Assembly (NCBI RefSeq): GCF_002886045.1
Contig: NZ_CP025791.1
Location: 1,937,001 to 2,001,000, forward strand
DNA: 64,000 nucleotides
Reading direction: 5' to 3'
Source of the DNA: Flavivirga eckloniae
GTDB taxonomy: Bacteria > Bacteroidota > Bacteroidia > Flavobacteriales > Flavobacteriaceae
Positions 45,087-55,650 of the stretch are shown in pieces. The translations under genes were made by a program, and so were the position numbers. Within the stretch, counting starts at the first letter, position 1. Every line of letters starts with the position of its first letter. The notes beneath the pieces were generated by a model, which did no database searches, was not told the origin of the DNA, and saw only the letters and a list, made by a program, of their open reading frames with translations.

Positions 45087-46868
45087 ATGAAAAAAAATAG
45101 CTTACTCCTTTTTACCGTATTAATAGTGAACCATTCATTATTAATAGCACAAAAAATAAGTGTTCAAAATACCCATACCGTTAACTTTGATGCTACAACA
45201 GTCGTAACTGAAACCTATTTTCGATCGGATTTTGTATTGGATCATGATGGCAATAAAATAATAGTTGGTGGTTTTGATGGCGAAAATGTTGCGTTTGATG
45301 TATCAAACCAGATTTCATCCGACAATAATAAAAACATTTTCATTGCAAAATATGATCGTAACAACACCATTTTATGGATAAAGAATATTGGAGGTAAAGA
45401 AATCGAACAGGATTTTGGATCTCCAAATACTATAGCTAACGACGTAATTACTTCCGTAAAAATTGATACCAATAACAATATTTATGTCTTAGGTACGGCT
45501 AATTTGAATTCTAAGGACATTGTAGACTTTGACCCAGAACATACAAACACTAATTCTATTCTGAATACGGGATTTGATCTTCAAGAGGAAATTATTTTTG
45601 CCAAATATGCCCCAGACGGCACCTTATTATGGCTAAAAATAATTGGAGATAGTGATACAGATAATTCATTAAAAATGGTTTTAGATAAGAATAATGATAT
45701 TTGGATAACGGGTACTATGATTGGCTTTACAACCAATAATATAGATTTTGATAGGGAGCACATACATCCCAACGGAGAGGATATACTCCCTGGACAATTT
45801 TTCCACTTAGGATTTATTGCTCATTATAACAACAACGGGGATTTTATATCTGTAAAAGGTATTGGAAATGGTTTTTTCTCCGATATTAATATTCAAATTG
45901 GGGCAACTGGAAATATATACATAGCTGGTAGTTTTAATGGAAAAAACACCGAATTATTTTTAGAAGACACAAATCCTCTGCTTATAACTAGTGACGGATC
46001 CTACGAATGGTCACCTCAAAATGAAGACATTTTTTTAATGAAATGCAGTTCTACCGGGGCTATTCAATGGGTAAAAACCATAGGTAATCCTTTATACAGT
46101 CGTGCTTCCGGTTTTGTTATCGATGCCAATGAGAACATTTATGTTACAGGCTTCTTTAATGGCAATATGGACTTTGATATTGACCACAACCACAGTTTTG
46201 ATATTAAAACCTCAACAAGCAAAGGGTCTGGCTTTGTTGCTAAATACGACACAAATGGTAAGTTAAAGTGGTTAAACACTATTTCTGGTGGTATTTCTAG
46301 CCGATCAAGAACTATTAAACTACGCGGTGGCTATTTGGTATTTAGTGGTGATTATAAAGGTTCGAACGTGCAATTTGGTGACAAGGCGTATTCTAGTGGT
46401 ACTAATTCTAATGCGTTTATATCTATTTTAAAAACCAATGGCAATTGGGTAGCGACTAAAGTCTTTCCATCTACCGACTATTCATCTATAACAAATATTG
46501 CGTTAAGTTCTAATGGAGCTATTCATTTTTTAGGCTTTAATGCCGACTTATATAGTGGTTATATAGATGCTACAAAAATGTTCTTCGGAGAAAGCAACAC
46601 CGTACTCTCTGCTGCAGATACTGGTAATACTTCAAATAAGATCTCTACCTACCCTAATCCAACCGAACGCTACATTAATATTAATAATACTGGGTTAGAA
46701 AAAATTGAAACGCTAGAATTATATTCAATTACCGGGCAATTAATATGGTCTAAAGCTTACAATCAGGAAAAAAGCATAGACATTCGGGATCAATCTCAGG
46801 GAATTTACATACTGAAGATTATCACCCAAAACAATCAAAGTCAAATAGTTAAATTAACAAGAAAATAA
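45087..46868 (+). CDS. T9SS-secreted beta-propeller-type protein
   Basis: I place the start at ATG 45087 (MKKNSLLLFTVLIVNHSLLIAQ), since the upstream part of the frame lacks a signal-like start. The 593-residue product shows repeated segments of the SBBP/propeller kind: TSVKIDTNNNIYVLGT, LKMVLDKNNDIWITGT, DINIQIGATGNIYIAGSFNG and SGFVIDANENIYVTGFFNG. A T9SS type A sorting domain ends it (KISTYPNPTERYINI, SQGIYILKI, QIVKLTRK). Function is not predictable. It lacks the alginate operators and so may be unrelated to alginate use. Confidence 0.8.
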   Translation: MKKNSLLLFTVLIVNHSLLIAQKISVQNTHTVNFDATTVVTETYFRSDFVLDHDGNKIIVGGFDGENVAFDVSNQISSDNNKNIFIAKYDRNNTILWIKNIGGKEIEQDFGSPNTIANDVITSVKIDTNNNIYVLGTANLNSKDIVDFDPEHTNTNSILNTGFDLQEEIIFAKYAPDGTLLWLKIIGDSDTDNSLKMVLDKNNDIWITGTMIGFTTNNIDFDREHIHPNGEDILPGQFFHLGFIAHYNNNGDFISVKGIGNGFFSDINIQIGATGNIYIAGSFNGKNTELFLEDTNPLLITSDGSYEWSPQNEDIFLMKCSSTGAIQWVKTIGNPLYSRASGFVIDANENIYVTGFFNGNMDFDIDHNHSFDIKTSTSKGSGFVAKYDTNGKLKWLNTISGGISSRSRTIKLRGGYLVFSGDYKGSNVQFGDKAYSSGTNSNAFISILKTNGNWVATKVFPSTDYSSITNIALSSNGAIHFLGFNADLYSGYIDATKMFFGESNTVLSAADTGNTSNKISTYPNPTERYININNTGLEKIETLELYSITGQLIWSKAYNQEKSIDIRDQSQGIYILKIITQNNQSQIVKLTRK

Positions 46869-47670
46869 TATTCTTAACACAAAACCTAAAAATTAATTAA
46901 AAGAGCATGGCCTTTGTATTTATGGTTTCATCTCGTTTAAAATAGAGTTGGGAAATCGGTTTTAAAAAAACCGATTTCAAATTATTGATTAACGGAAAAA
47001 GAATGATAAAATACCCATATGATTATGCGCCATATGATAAAATACACACCTTTAGAAACAAGTTAAAGTTCTTAAGCTCGAAACGAGAATTTTATTTAAG
47101 ATAAAGAATAATCGCATATACTTTTTCAGCTTTAGCTTTAGTATCCCATATACTAAAACCAAAGTTGAATTCCCATAAAATCTCTTAAAAATAAACCCTA
47201 AATATCAATAGATTAAACTTCTAATTTACGAACACAACAAACATCTTCACCAAAAGAATTAAATAAACTACTAGGTTATAAAATTATAACAATTATTTTT
47301 TTACTTTTACAAAAACCATTATGTATAAACATATACTCAAAATATTTATTTAAGCGTATTAAAAAGACATATGTTTAATGTATAGTGATTTTACCCAAAT
47401 AAAATGACTCAAATACTTTATTATGAAGAAAACCCACTTATTAACATCAACAATTTTAACTACTTATAAATTTTCATCTTATTACGAAGAAGCTTCTGCA
47501 TATTAGAAATATGTAAATTCGAAATCAATACTACCAAAGCAAAAGATGTATCTATTTTATTAAAGAAATCGTTAGCTATAACGATCATTTTACAATTAAA
47601 AAATCTAAAAATTAAGATTATAAAAAGATGCTCTTAGCTTTATTTTTAATAATCATTTATACGATATTAT
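46869..47670. other. AT-rich gene-free stretch
   Basis: These 802 bp contain only short broken frames and no recognisable gene or RNA. The one clear structure is a hairpin with perfect 12-bp arms, GAAATCGGTTTT (46952-46963) and AAAACCGATTTC (46967-46978), with a 3-nt loop. It may end or protect the transcript of the preceding gene, although no T-run follows. Confidence 0.55.
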
Positions 47671-48252
47671 ATGAAATCAAAAATTTTACTTTTAGCGCTT
47701 TTATTAAGTTTAAGCTTATTTTCTCAAGAAAATTTAACCGCAATTATTACAGGCGATTGTTCAAATCGTTCCGGCACATATCAATTTAATGGAATTGTGA
47801 ATGGAAAAAACCATTACCAACATTCCGAAAGAGCAAGCACATCACTAGGTTATAATGGTTCCCAATGGATGTTATATCAAACTGGTCAAATGAACGGTGC
47901 AAGAGCTTTTAATAATTTAAATACCTCATCCGATTTAACCCCACCAAAAACTGGCTGGACTGGTGCTTCTTGTAATGGAACTTTTATATTAGAATACTCC
48001 AGCACATTGAAAACAAATAATTTAACACATGATGACAAACAAATAATAATTAGCCCTAACCCATCCTCAGAAAACATAGAAATAAAAGGTTTAAAGAAAC
48101 AGCATCAAAGAGGTGTTATCAATAATATAAATGGGAAGAAAATTAAGGAAATTAAAAATATTTATGATAAAATAAATATATCGAGTTTATCAAAAGGAAT
48201 ATATTTTATCATTATAGACAATACTTATAGCTTAAAATTTCTTAAAAATTGA
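47671..48252 (+). CDS. small T9SS-sorted secreted protein
   Basis: The 193-residue protein has a signal peptide (LLLSLSLFSQ), a compact beta-rich domain of about 90 residues with two cysteines (ITGDCSNRSGTYQFNG, WTGASCNGTFILEY) and a T9SS sorting domain (IIISPNPSSENIEI, SSLSKGIYFIIID, LKFLKN). No known family is recognised for the central domain. It is transcribed alone. Confidence 0.75.
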   Translation: MKSKILLLALLLSLSLFSQENLTAIITGDCSNRSGTYQFNGIVNGKNHYQHSERASTSLGYNGSQWMLYQTGQMNGARAFNNLNTSSDLTPPKTGWTGASCNGTFILEYSSTLKTNNLTHDDKQIIISPNPSSENIEIKGLKKQHQRGVINNINGKKIKEIKNIYDKINISSLSKGIYFIIIDNTYSLKFLKN

Positions 48253-48345
48253 AACATATTGTTTACGGTTTATATGAAAAATGCTTGCTTTATCTTAATC
48301 TGATATATAACAACAAATTTTAACCTTTTAATATAAAAACTACGG

Positions 48346-49464
48346 ATGGGATTGTTTGACAAACTACGTGGTGAATTGGTCGACATTATAGAATGGCTCG
48401 ACGAATCTAACGACACTATGGTTTACCGTTTTGAACGGTACCAAAACGAAATAAAAAATGGTGCAAAACTCACAGTTCGCGAAGGACAGATGGCCGTTTT
48501 TATTAACGAAGGGCAAATTGCCGACGTATTCGAACCAGGCATGTACGATTTATTTACAGCCAATTTACCTATTCTTTCTACCATACAAGGCTGGAAACAT
48601 GGTTTTAAAAGCCCTTTTAAAGCCGAAGTTTATTTTATAAGCACAAGAAACATTACAGCCCAAAAATGGGGAACAAATAACCCGATTACATTAAGCGACC
48701 AAAGATTTGGAATGCTTGAAATACGGGCATTTGGAACTTATGTTATTAAAGTAAAAGATGCGCCTCTTTTTATTAAAGAAATAGTGGGCACCGATGGGCA
48801 CTTTACAACCGATAAAATTGCTGCCCAATTAAAAAGCATGATTGTTACCAGGTTTACAGATGCCATTGGAGAAGCAAACCTTCCTGTTGAAAATTATGCA
48901 TCTAATATAAATGAAATATCAGAATATGTTCATGGCGTGATTGCCCCCGAATTTGAACAATACGGCATTGAGGTTACCAAATTTCTTATTGAAAACGTAT
49001 CAATGCCAGAAGAAATTAAAAAAGAGATATTTGAATTAAGCCGTTTAAACGCCATAGATTTAAACAAACTCACCCAAATGAAAGCTGCTAAAGCTTTAGA
49101 AAAAGCTGCTGAAAACGACAGTGGTACTGCCGGAGCAGGCATGGGCATGGGCATGGGATTTGCCATGGCAAATCAAATGGGACAAGCTTTCACAGGAGGC
49201 CAGCAACAGCAATCACAAAATCAGCAAGCAACACCCCCAACACCTCCACCAGTGCCCCCTGCATTAACTTTTCATGCAGTAGTTAATGGACAACAAGCCG
49301 GGCCATACGATATAAGTACCCTTAAGCAATTAATAACACAAAATCAATTAACAAAAGAGACTTTAGTTTGGCGTGAGGGCATGGCCAACTGGACCGCTGC
49401 AGGCAAACTGCCCGAATTAAATAGCCTTTTTGGTAGTGTTCCCCCTCCAATACCCGGACAATAG
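48346..49464 (+). CDS. SPFH-domain protein with C-terminal GYF_2 domain
   Basis: The 372 residues contain an SPFH/Band-7 region (about 20-240; VREGQMAVFINEGQIADVFEPGMY, LEIRAFGTYVIKV, FELSRLNAIDLNKL), a glycine/methionine- and glutamine/proline-rich linker (about 255-310) and a GYF_2 domain (about 313-365; GQQAGPYDISTLKQL, VWREGMANWTAAGKL). This matches the YdjI-like group, which forms membrane-associated scaffolds. The partner gene starts 2 bp after its stop and encodes a zinc-ribbon membrane protein, as YdjG does for YdjI in the Bacillus pspA operon. A membrane-stress or envelope-integrity role is inferred from that parallel. Confidence 0.88.
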   Translation: MGLFDKLRGELVDIIEWLDESNDTMVYRFERYQNEIKNGAKLTVREGQMAVFINEGQIADVFEPGMYDLFTANLPILSTIQGWKHGFKSPFKAEVYFISTRNITAQKWGTNNPITLSDQRFGMLEIRAFGTYVIKVKDAPLFIKEIVGTDGHFTTDKIAAQLKSMIVTRFTDAIGEANLPVENYASNINEISEYVHGVIAPEFEQYGIEVTKFLIENVSMPEEIKKEIFELSRLNAIDLNKLTQMKAAKALEKAAENDSGTAGAGMGMGMGFAMANQMGQAFTGGQQQQSQNQQATPPTPPPVPPALTFHAVVNGQQAGPYDISTLKQLITQNQLTKETLVWREGMANWTAAGKLPELNSLFGSVPPPIPGQ

Positions 49465-49466
49465 TT

Positions 49467-50582
49467 ATGGCAAATATTGAAGAAAAGAAATTGGCCGTTG
49501 GCACTTTTCCTTGTACGGATTGTGGTGCCGATTTAAAATACAAACCAGGCACAGAACATCTTAATTGCGAATATTGTGGAGCAAACAACGACATCCCACA
49601 GATTGAAGGAGACATTGAAGAACTTGATTATTACGAATTTTTGGCAAAAAAATCGGAATCGGAAGAAACCTTTGTTGAAAGTTTTGTTAAATGCGGAAAC
49701 TGTGGTGCCTCATCAACACTCGAACCTAATGTAACATCGTCTCATTGCCCCTATTGCTCAACTCCTCTAGTACTTGAGCAGGCACATGACGAAAAAATGA
49801 TTCAACCAAAATCGATACTTCCTTTTAAGCTAGATAAAAACGCGGCCAAAGATGAACTTGAAAAGTGGATTAAGGACTTATGGTTTGCGCCCAACGATTT
49901 AAAAAAAGCTTCATTAAATTTCGATTTCTTTAAGGGCATTTATATCCCTTACTGGACTTATGATACTGAAACGGATACAAATTATATTGGTCAACGTGGC
50001 GAGTATTATTATGTAACCGAGACCTATACAGAGACCGTAGATGGCAAATCGGTTACCAAAACACGCCAGGTTAGAAAAACAAGATGGCATCCCGCAGCTG
50101 GTAATGTGCAGAAGTTTTTTGACGACCTTTTAATCGTTGCTACAAAATCGATACCCGAAAAATATGCTTTTAATTTAGAGCCATGGGATTTAGAAAACCT
50201 GGTACCTTTTAATAAAAACTATTTAAGTGGATTCGTTACAGAAAAATATCAAATTGAACTGGATGAAGGATTTCAAATGGCTAAAGAGGTTGCAGATCCA
50301 GAAATACGCCGCTTAATTGAAAGACATATTGGTGGTGACGAACAACGTATCATCTCGATGAATGTTAATTATACCGATATTACTTTTAAACACCTGCTAT
50401 TACCAGTTTTTGTTAGTTCTTATAAATTTAAAGATAAATTATATAAATTTTTGGTAAATGGCAGAACAGGCGAAGTTCAAGGTGAAAGACCTTACAGTAC
50501 AATTAAAATAGCATTAGCCGTTATAGCTGGATTGATAATAATTGGTTTAGCCATTTATATCTACCAAATAACGAAAGACTAG
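49467..50582 (+). CDS. zinc-ribbon membrane protein, partner of the SPFH protein
   Basis: The 371-residue protein has two CxxC-CxxC zinc ribbons (CTDCGADL...CEYCGA at about 16-38 and CGNCGAS...CPYCSTPL at about 74-95). A large cytoplasmic domain (about 110-335; GIYIPYWTYDTETDTNYIGQRGEYYYV) and a single C-terminal transmembrane helix (IKIALAVIAGLIIIGLAIYIY) follow. The tail anchor and tight coupling to the SPFH gene suggest that it brings the SPFH scaffold to the membrane. A hairpin terminator follows. Confidence 0.82.
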   Translation: MANIEEKKLAVGTFPCTDCGADLKYKPGTEHLNCEYCGANNDIPQIEGDIEELDYYEFLAKKSESEETFVESFVKCGNCGASSTLEPNVTSSHCPYCSTPLVLEQAHDEKMIQPKSILPFKLDKNAAKDELEKWIKDLWFAPNDLKKASLNFDFFKGIYIPYWTYDTETDTNYIGQRGEYYYVTETYTETVDGKSVTKTRQVRKTRWHPAAGNVQKFFDDLLIVATKSIPEKYAFNLEPWDLENLVPFNKNYLSGFVTEKYQIELDEGFQMAKEVADPEIRRLIERHIGGDEQRIISMNVNYTDITFKHLLLPVFVSSYKFKDKLYKFLVNGRTGEVQGERPYSTIKIALAVIAGLIIIGLAIYIYQITKD

Positions 50583-50605
50583 GTATTGAAAATATTTAAG
50601 ACATT

Positions 50606-50630
50606 AACGCCCTAAACGGGCGTTTGTCTT
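50606..50630 (+). terminator. terminator after the SPFH/zinc-ribbon pair
   Basis: AACGCCC (50606-50612) and GGGCGTT (50618-50624) form a 7-bp GC-rich stem with a 5-nt loop, followed by TGTCTTT. Confidence 0.75.
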
Positions 50631-50832
50631 TAACATTGTTAAATACAAATACCAATCAAAAGACTATTAACCCTATTTCTTAGCCAGGAACCTAAACATC
50701 ATTCATAATCTATATAATGACTTAGAGAATGAGAAGACATAAATGGAAAAGTATATATTTGTAATTACGGTATAGAATTAATAGTAATACAAGATTCCAT
50801 ATGTGTTTATTTCAAGAAAGTAAAAACGAAAT

Positions 50833-51243
50833 ATGGGAAGCAGCAATATCGAAATTAGAAAATATAATCCTTCACTAGACTTCGATAGGTTAATGGCAGT
50901 CATTGAATCTGAAGGCGAAGCATGGAGCGAATATTCTTCTCGCCCCAATAGAGAAAAATATAAGATATCTTTAGCTAAATCAATAACATATGTTGCTTAC
51001 TTATCCCATACGCTATGCGGGTACTCCCGTTCTATAGACGACTTCGGATTTACCATATATGTTTGCGACCTCCTTGTTAACAAACAATACCGAGGAAATG
51101 CAATCGGGCAACAACTGCTCGAATGTATAACAGAAGATTTTCCAAATCGGGATATCTATGTCATGTCTGATGTTGACGATTATTATCGTAAGTTAGGTTA
51201 TAAAATTGAAGGTTCCCTTTTTCAAGTAATAAAGCCTCAATAA
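50833..51243 (+). CDS. GNAT-family N-acetyltransferase
   Basis: The 136-residue protein has the GNAT fold: motif A with the acetyl-CoA pyrophosphate loop VNKQYRGNAIGQQLLE (about 86-101) and the C-terminal YYRKLGYKIEGSLFQVIKP. Substrate is unknown. It stands alone, convergent with the hybrid regulator gene, and has no visible link to either glycan locus. Confidence 0.88.
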   Translation: MGSSNIEIRKYNPSLDFDRLMAVIESEGEAWSEYSSRPNREKYKISLAKSITYVAYLSHTLCGYSRSIDDFGFTIYVCDLLVNKQYRGNAIGQQLLECITEDFPNRDIYVMSDVDDYYRKLGYKIEGSLFQVIKPQ

Positions 51244-51258
51244 AACAACTAGAAAACA

Positions 51259-54200
51259 TTAACCCTTTGTCTTATATTCCTTAGGGCTACAACCATATTC
51301 TTCTTTAAAACATCTGGAAAAATAACTCGCTTCTTTAAACCCTGATAGAAATGCCACTTCCGATACCCGGAAATTTTTATTATCCAGAAGCTGAACGGCA
51401 TGTTTTAAACGGATCGATTTAATAAAATTGTTTGGCGTTAATCCTGTTAACGCCTTTATTTTTCTAAACAACTGCCCCCTACTTACATTTACTTCTTCGG
51501 CTAATGATTGAAGTGTTAGGTTTTGATCCTGAATATTATTCTCTACGGTTTCCTTTAGTTTATATAGAAACTTCTCATCTATAGAAGTTACAGTAACTTT
51601 AGATGGTTCCAATAGTTTCGCCGATTGGAACATTAATCGTAATTTCTCTCTATTTTGAATTAAGTTATTGATTTTAGATACCAATATTTCTTTATTGAAT
51701 GGTTTTACAATATAATCGTCTGCTCCTGCATTAATACCTTCCACAACTTGATTATCGAAAGCTCTTGCTGTTAACAGAATGATTGGAATATGACTTGTTT
51801 CAAAATTTCCCTTGACCCTCGCACATAACTGTAAGCCACTAATTTCTGGCATTACAATATCGCTTATCACCAAATCTGGCACTTTTTCTTGTATTAGCTC
51901 AAACCCTGCTTCGCCGTTATTGGCCGTAAAGACATTATAATAATTATTTAGAAGTAATTCTAAATAGGTTCTTAACTCATCATTATCCTCTACAATTACA
52001 ACGGTATGTGTTTTAGTTTCTTTTGCGGTTAGTTTTTTTACTGCTACCTTGGGCGCTTGCAGATCTTCTTCTACATAAGGTTTAATAAATGTAGGTTCTT
52101 CTGAAGCCTTGTACAACTCATTGTTTTTAGGCAGAATTATAATGAGTGATGATCCTTTATTTCTTTTGCTTTTTATTAATATGGATCCGGAATGCATTTC
52201 TGTAAATTGTTTCACCATATACAATCCGATCCCAGTTCCTGAATCTACAGAATTAGTTTGATAAAAACGAGTGAAAATCCGTTCCAGATTTTCTTCTGTA
52301 ATTCCAACTCCGTCATCATCTACCTTAATACTAACATGATCATTAAAGTTTGTATATTTTTTTTCTCCACATATGAATTTATATTTCTTATAGTTAGGGG
52401 TTTCATCCTTAGGCCCCATCTCTTTTACCGATATTTTTACAACACCACCATTAGCAGATGCTTTAAAGGCATTAGATAAAATATTATAAACAATTTTCTC
52501 GATGCTGTCTTTATCATAAAACATCTTGATACTCTTTTCTGGAAGTTGTATCTTAAAATCAATATTTTTAATTTCAGAATGGTATGTAAACGATTTACTA
52601 ATCGTAAGAAGCGTGGCTACTATATCATTTTCGATAATATTTAAAGAAAACTTACCATACTCAAACTTTCTAAAATCCAGTATTTGATCTATGAGTCTTC
52701 GTAATCTATCAACATTATTCTTAATGATGTCGAATAACTCTTTATTGGCATTGTATACACTCTTTTGTTTGATTAAGCTATGTATTGGATCAAAAATAAG
52801 GGATAGAGGTGTTCTAAACTCGTGCGATAAATTTGTAAAGAATACTAATTTAGATTCATAAATTTCGTGTAATGTCTGTTGCTCTATATCCTTAATTTTT
52901 AAAGCATTTATATTATCCTTATTTTTTAATAGCATCCAAATAAACGTACTTAAAATAAGCAACCCACTTAAAAACCACACAGTTTTCATCCACCAGGTTT
53001 CATACCATGCCGGTAAAATTTCTATTCCAAAATTTAACTCAGGCGTATTCCATACCTCATCGTTATTGGTTCCCATGAGTTTAAACGTGTATTGTCCCTT
53101 GGGTAAATTCGCATAATTTATCGATCGCTTGTGTTTAAGGTCAATCCAATCATCATCAACCCCTAAAAGTTTACATTTATAAAAATTGTTGTACGAATAG
53201 GGTAAATGCAAAGAAGCAAACTCTAAACCTATAGTGTTCTTTTTGGCATCTAAAGTAATTTCTTTAGTATAGGATATATTGGACGTTAATATTTCTGAAT
53301 CGCCATACGAGGACAAGGGTTTTCCGTTTACAAAAAGCTTTGTAAGTACTAAATTTGGTCGAAAATCACTTTTACCAAGTTGATGCGATGTATTATAGAT
53401 ATTGATCCCTTTGGAGCCTCCAAAAAACAAATTTCCGTCTTTCGACTTGTATGCGGCACCTCCATTAAACTCCAAAGATTGCAAACCGTCTTTTACGGTA
53501 TAATTATTTTCTTCCTTGGTCTTGAAATTGTATGAAAACAATCCGTTATTTGTGCCTGCCCATAATTTATTATTAGCATTATCGTATAGTAAACTATATA
53601 TATAACTGGATTGTATGTTTCGTGAATTAAAATTTGGTGGAACGTTAGAGAAAGGTGATAATTCATTTCTTTCCTTATCTACTTTACACAACCCTAAATT
53701 TGTTCCTACGAATATATTTTTATCTCTTGTTTCTGTAATCGAAAATATAGAATAGTTATCGTAAAACTTCCTGTATTCTGGTATAACATTAATTAGATTA
53801 AATTCAATTGAATTGAAGTTACTGGGAAGCGACATATCTTTGTTTAGATAATCTTCTGGAGCGATATACCCTAACATACCATTAGATGTACCGTACCAAA
53901 TTCGCTTGTCGCTATCAAGTAACAGCGTATGGATGTCGTAATTATTTGTTTTTATTATGGCTTCAAAACCATCATCAGTTTTACTTAAACCATTTTTTGA
54001 TGTGTTAACATATAAACCACTATAAGACGTTAGCCATTTGTTTCCATCTTCATCTTTTAAAACATTTTGATTATTTGAGTTGGTTATAGCCTGAAACCCT
54101 CCTCCTATTTTTCTCAAAACATTTTTTGATGTATAAATATATAAACCACTATAAGAGCTTATCCATTTATTTCCGTCTTCATCTTCTAAAATACCGTGTA

Positions 54201-55650
54201 TAAAATCATCAGGTAGAATGTTTGGCGTTTTGTTCTTAAAACCCTGAATTAGTTTGTTTATATCGTCGCTAACCTCTTCAATAACATAAATCCCCTTTTC
54301 TGTACCTATCCAAATATGTTGTTTTTTATCTTGTACAATGGCCGTAATAAGATCTAAAGAACTTTTTCCTGCTCTTTTTATATTGGCTTGAGATTTTCTG
54401 CCATGACCTATAATAAAGATTCCCTCTCCTCTCGTACCTAACCATAAATTTTTATAATTATCCTGTAGAATGGAATGTACATTTAATATTTTTCCTTCTC
54501 TGTAATCATTCTTAATTCTGTTAATGAGCTGAAATCTATTAAACAATGGGTTAAATGTAGTTATTCCGGAATCTGTACCGGCTAATATCATACCCGATTT
54601 ATCCTCATAAAGTGTTTTTACAAAATCGTTGTCCAGACCATCGGCAAAATACATTTCTCGATTATATGTCTTCGATTCAAAAGTGTTTTTATCGTAAACA
54701 AATAAACCTTCTCCTTCTGTTCCTACCCATAACAACCCATTAGAATCTTCTAAAAAAACATTTGTCTTTTTTATTGTTGGCCAATTGGGATACATATCAG
54801 ACAACGGGTTTACATCATATTCTTTTTTATAAGCTAATTGAGTTTCATTAAAACTGGTGTAGTATTCATCATTATCTGTACCTATTAATAATTGATTTGA
54901 TTTTGTTAAATAAATCGTTCTTATTTTCTTCGATTCTTCAATAGAATCAAATTTCAAAAGGACTTTCCTTGCTATGCGAGAAGCTGTTTCTAAAAAAAAT
55001 ATCCCTTTGGAAGTACGAATGAGATTGCCGTTAGGTACATCAATAATTTGCAGGGCTTGAATATCTGACTCTTTCCATCGAAATCCTTCAAAATGAATCT
55101 CATCCACCGAAAAAGCATTGGCTTTTTCTGCTATTATGGTTAAAAACTTATTTCCTGTTCCTACAAGAATCTCGTTGTTTTTATTAACACCTATACAAGT
55201 AATATGGTTACTATACGAGAAACTATAATCTGAAGGAAAAACATAGCTGTATGTTTGATTTTTTTTATTTAGAATGTTTAATCCATTTCTGGTACCAATT
55301 AGTAAATGATTATCAACTCCTTTAATATCGGTTACCCAAGGATTACTAATACCGGTAACGCCATTAAATGTTAACTCTGTAACCTCAACCTCATACCCAT
55401 TGTATTTATGCAAACCATCCATTTTACCAAACCACATAACCCCAATACTATCAATGTAAATTGACGATACGGTGTTGTGCGTGATATTTGATTGATTAGC
55501 TAGGGTGCCTACTTTATAATTGAGATTTTGAGCACCTCCTTGCTTATATATACATAATAGAACAAATAATAAACCGAAAAAGGTTCTAAACTTGCGCTTT
55601 AAGTTATAAGAAAACGGATAATATGCTATTTTAACTCCTGCTAGACACAT
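51259..55650 (-). CDS. hybrid two-component system regulator (HTCS)
   Basis: HTCS proteins sense oligosaccharides in the periplasm and activate their utilisation genes. The 1463 residues comprise a signal/anchor, two Reg_prop beta-propellers (about 45-790), a Y_Y_Y domain (about 795-875), one membrane helix (TVWFLSGLLILSTFIWMLL), HisKA with phospho-His in FFTNLSHEFRTPLSLI, HATPase_c (DDDGVGITEENLERIF, GTGIGLYMVKQF), a receiver (IVEDNDELRTYL, VISDIVMPEISG, LLTARAF, DDYIVKPF) and an AraC-type HTH (about 1365-1463). A 43-residue segment of the first propellers is duplicated in tandem. It follows the glycoside hydrolase genes and probably regulates them. Confidence 0.96.
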   Translation of the reverse strand: MCLAGVKIAYYPFSYNLKRKFRTFFGLLFVLLCIYKQGGAQNLNYKVGTLANQSNITHNTVSSIYIDSIGVMWFGKMDGLHKYNGYEVEVTELTFNGVTGISNPWVTDIKGVDNHLLIGTRNGLNILNKKNQTYSYVFPSDYSFSYSNHITCIGVNKNNEILVGTGNKFLTIIAEKANAFSVDEIHFEGFRWKESDIQALQIIDVPNGNLIRTSKGIFFLETASRIARKVLLKFDSIEESKKIRTIYLTKSNQLLIGTDNDEYYTSFNETQLAYKKEYDVNPLSDMYPNWPTIKKTNVFLEDSNGLLWVGTEGEGLFVYDKNTFESKTYNREMYFADGLDNDFVKTLYEDKSGMILAGTDSGITTFNPLFNRFQLINRIKNDYREGKILNVHSILQDNYKNLWLGTRGEGIFIIGHGRKSQANIKRAGKSSLDLITAIVQDKKQHIWIGTEKGIYVIEEVSDDINKLIQGFKNKTPNILPDDFIHGILEDEDGNKWISSYSGLYIYTSKNVLRKIGGGFQAITNSNNQNVLKDEDGNKWLTSYSGLYVNTSKNGLSKTDDGFEAIIKTNNYDIHTLLLDSDKRIWYGTSNGMLGYIAPEDYLNKDMSLPSNFNSIEFNLINVIPEYRKFYDNYSIFSITETRDKNIFVGTNLGLCKVDKERNELSPFSNVPPNFNSRNIQSSYIYSLLYDNANNKLWAGTNNGLFSYNFKTKEENNYTVKDGLQSLEFNGGAAYKSKDGNLFFGGSKGINIYNTSHQLGKSDFRPNLVLTKLFVNGKPLSSYGDSEILTSNISYTKEITLDAKKNTIGLEFASLHLPYSYNNFYKCKLLGVDDDWIDLKHKRSINYANLPKGQYTFKLMGTNNDEVWNTPELNFGIEILPAWYETWWMKTVWFLSGLLILSTFIWMLLKNKDNINALKIKDIEQQTLHEIYESKLVFFTNLSHEFRTPLSLIFDPIHSLIKQKSVYNANKELFDIIKNNVDRLRRLIDQILDFRKFEYGKFSLNIIENDIVATLLTISKSFTYHSEIKNIDFKIQLPEKSIKMFYDKDSIEKIVYNILSNAFKASANGGVVKISVKEMGPKDETPNYKKYKFICGEKKYTNFNDHVSIKVDDDGVGITEENLERIFTRFYQTNSVDSGTGIGLYMVKQFTEMHSGSILIKSKRNKGSSLIIILPKNNELYKASEEPTFIKPYVEEDLQAPKVAVKKLTAKETKTHTVVIVEDNDELRTYLELLLNNYYNVFTANNGEAGFELIQEKVPDLVISDIVMPEISGLQLCARVKGNFETSHIPIILLTARAFDNQVVEGINAGADDYIVKPFNKEILVSKINNLIQNREKLRLMFQSAKLLEPSKVTVTSIDEKFLYKLKETVENNIQDQNLTLQSLAEEVNVSRGQLFRKIKALTGLTPNNFIKSIRLKHAVQLLDNKNFRVSEVAFLSGFKEASYFSRCFKEEYGCSPKEYKTKG

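Noticed and set aside
47424-47506. Short frame beginning MKKTHLLTS in the gap after the T9SS propeller gene
   Set aside because: It ends after about 27 codons with no signal peptide or homologous neighbour. It could be debris but cannot be supported as a gene.
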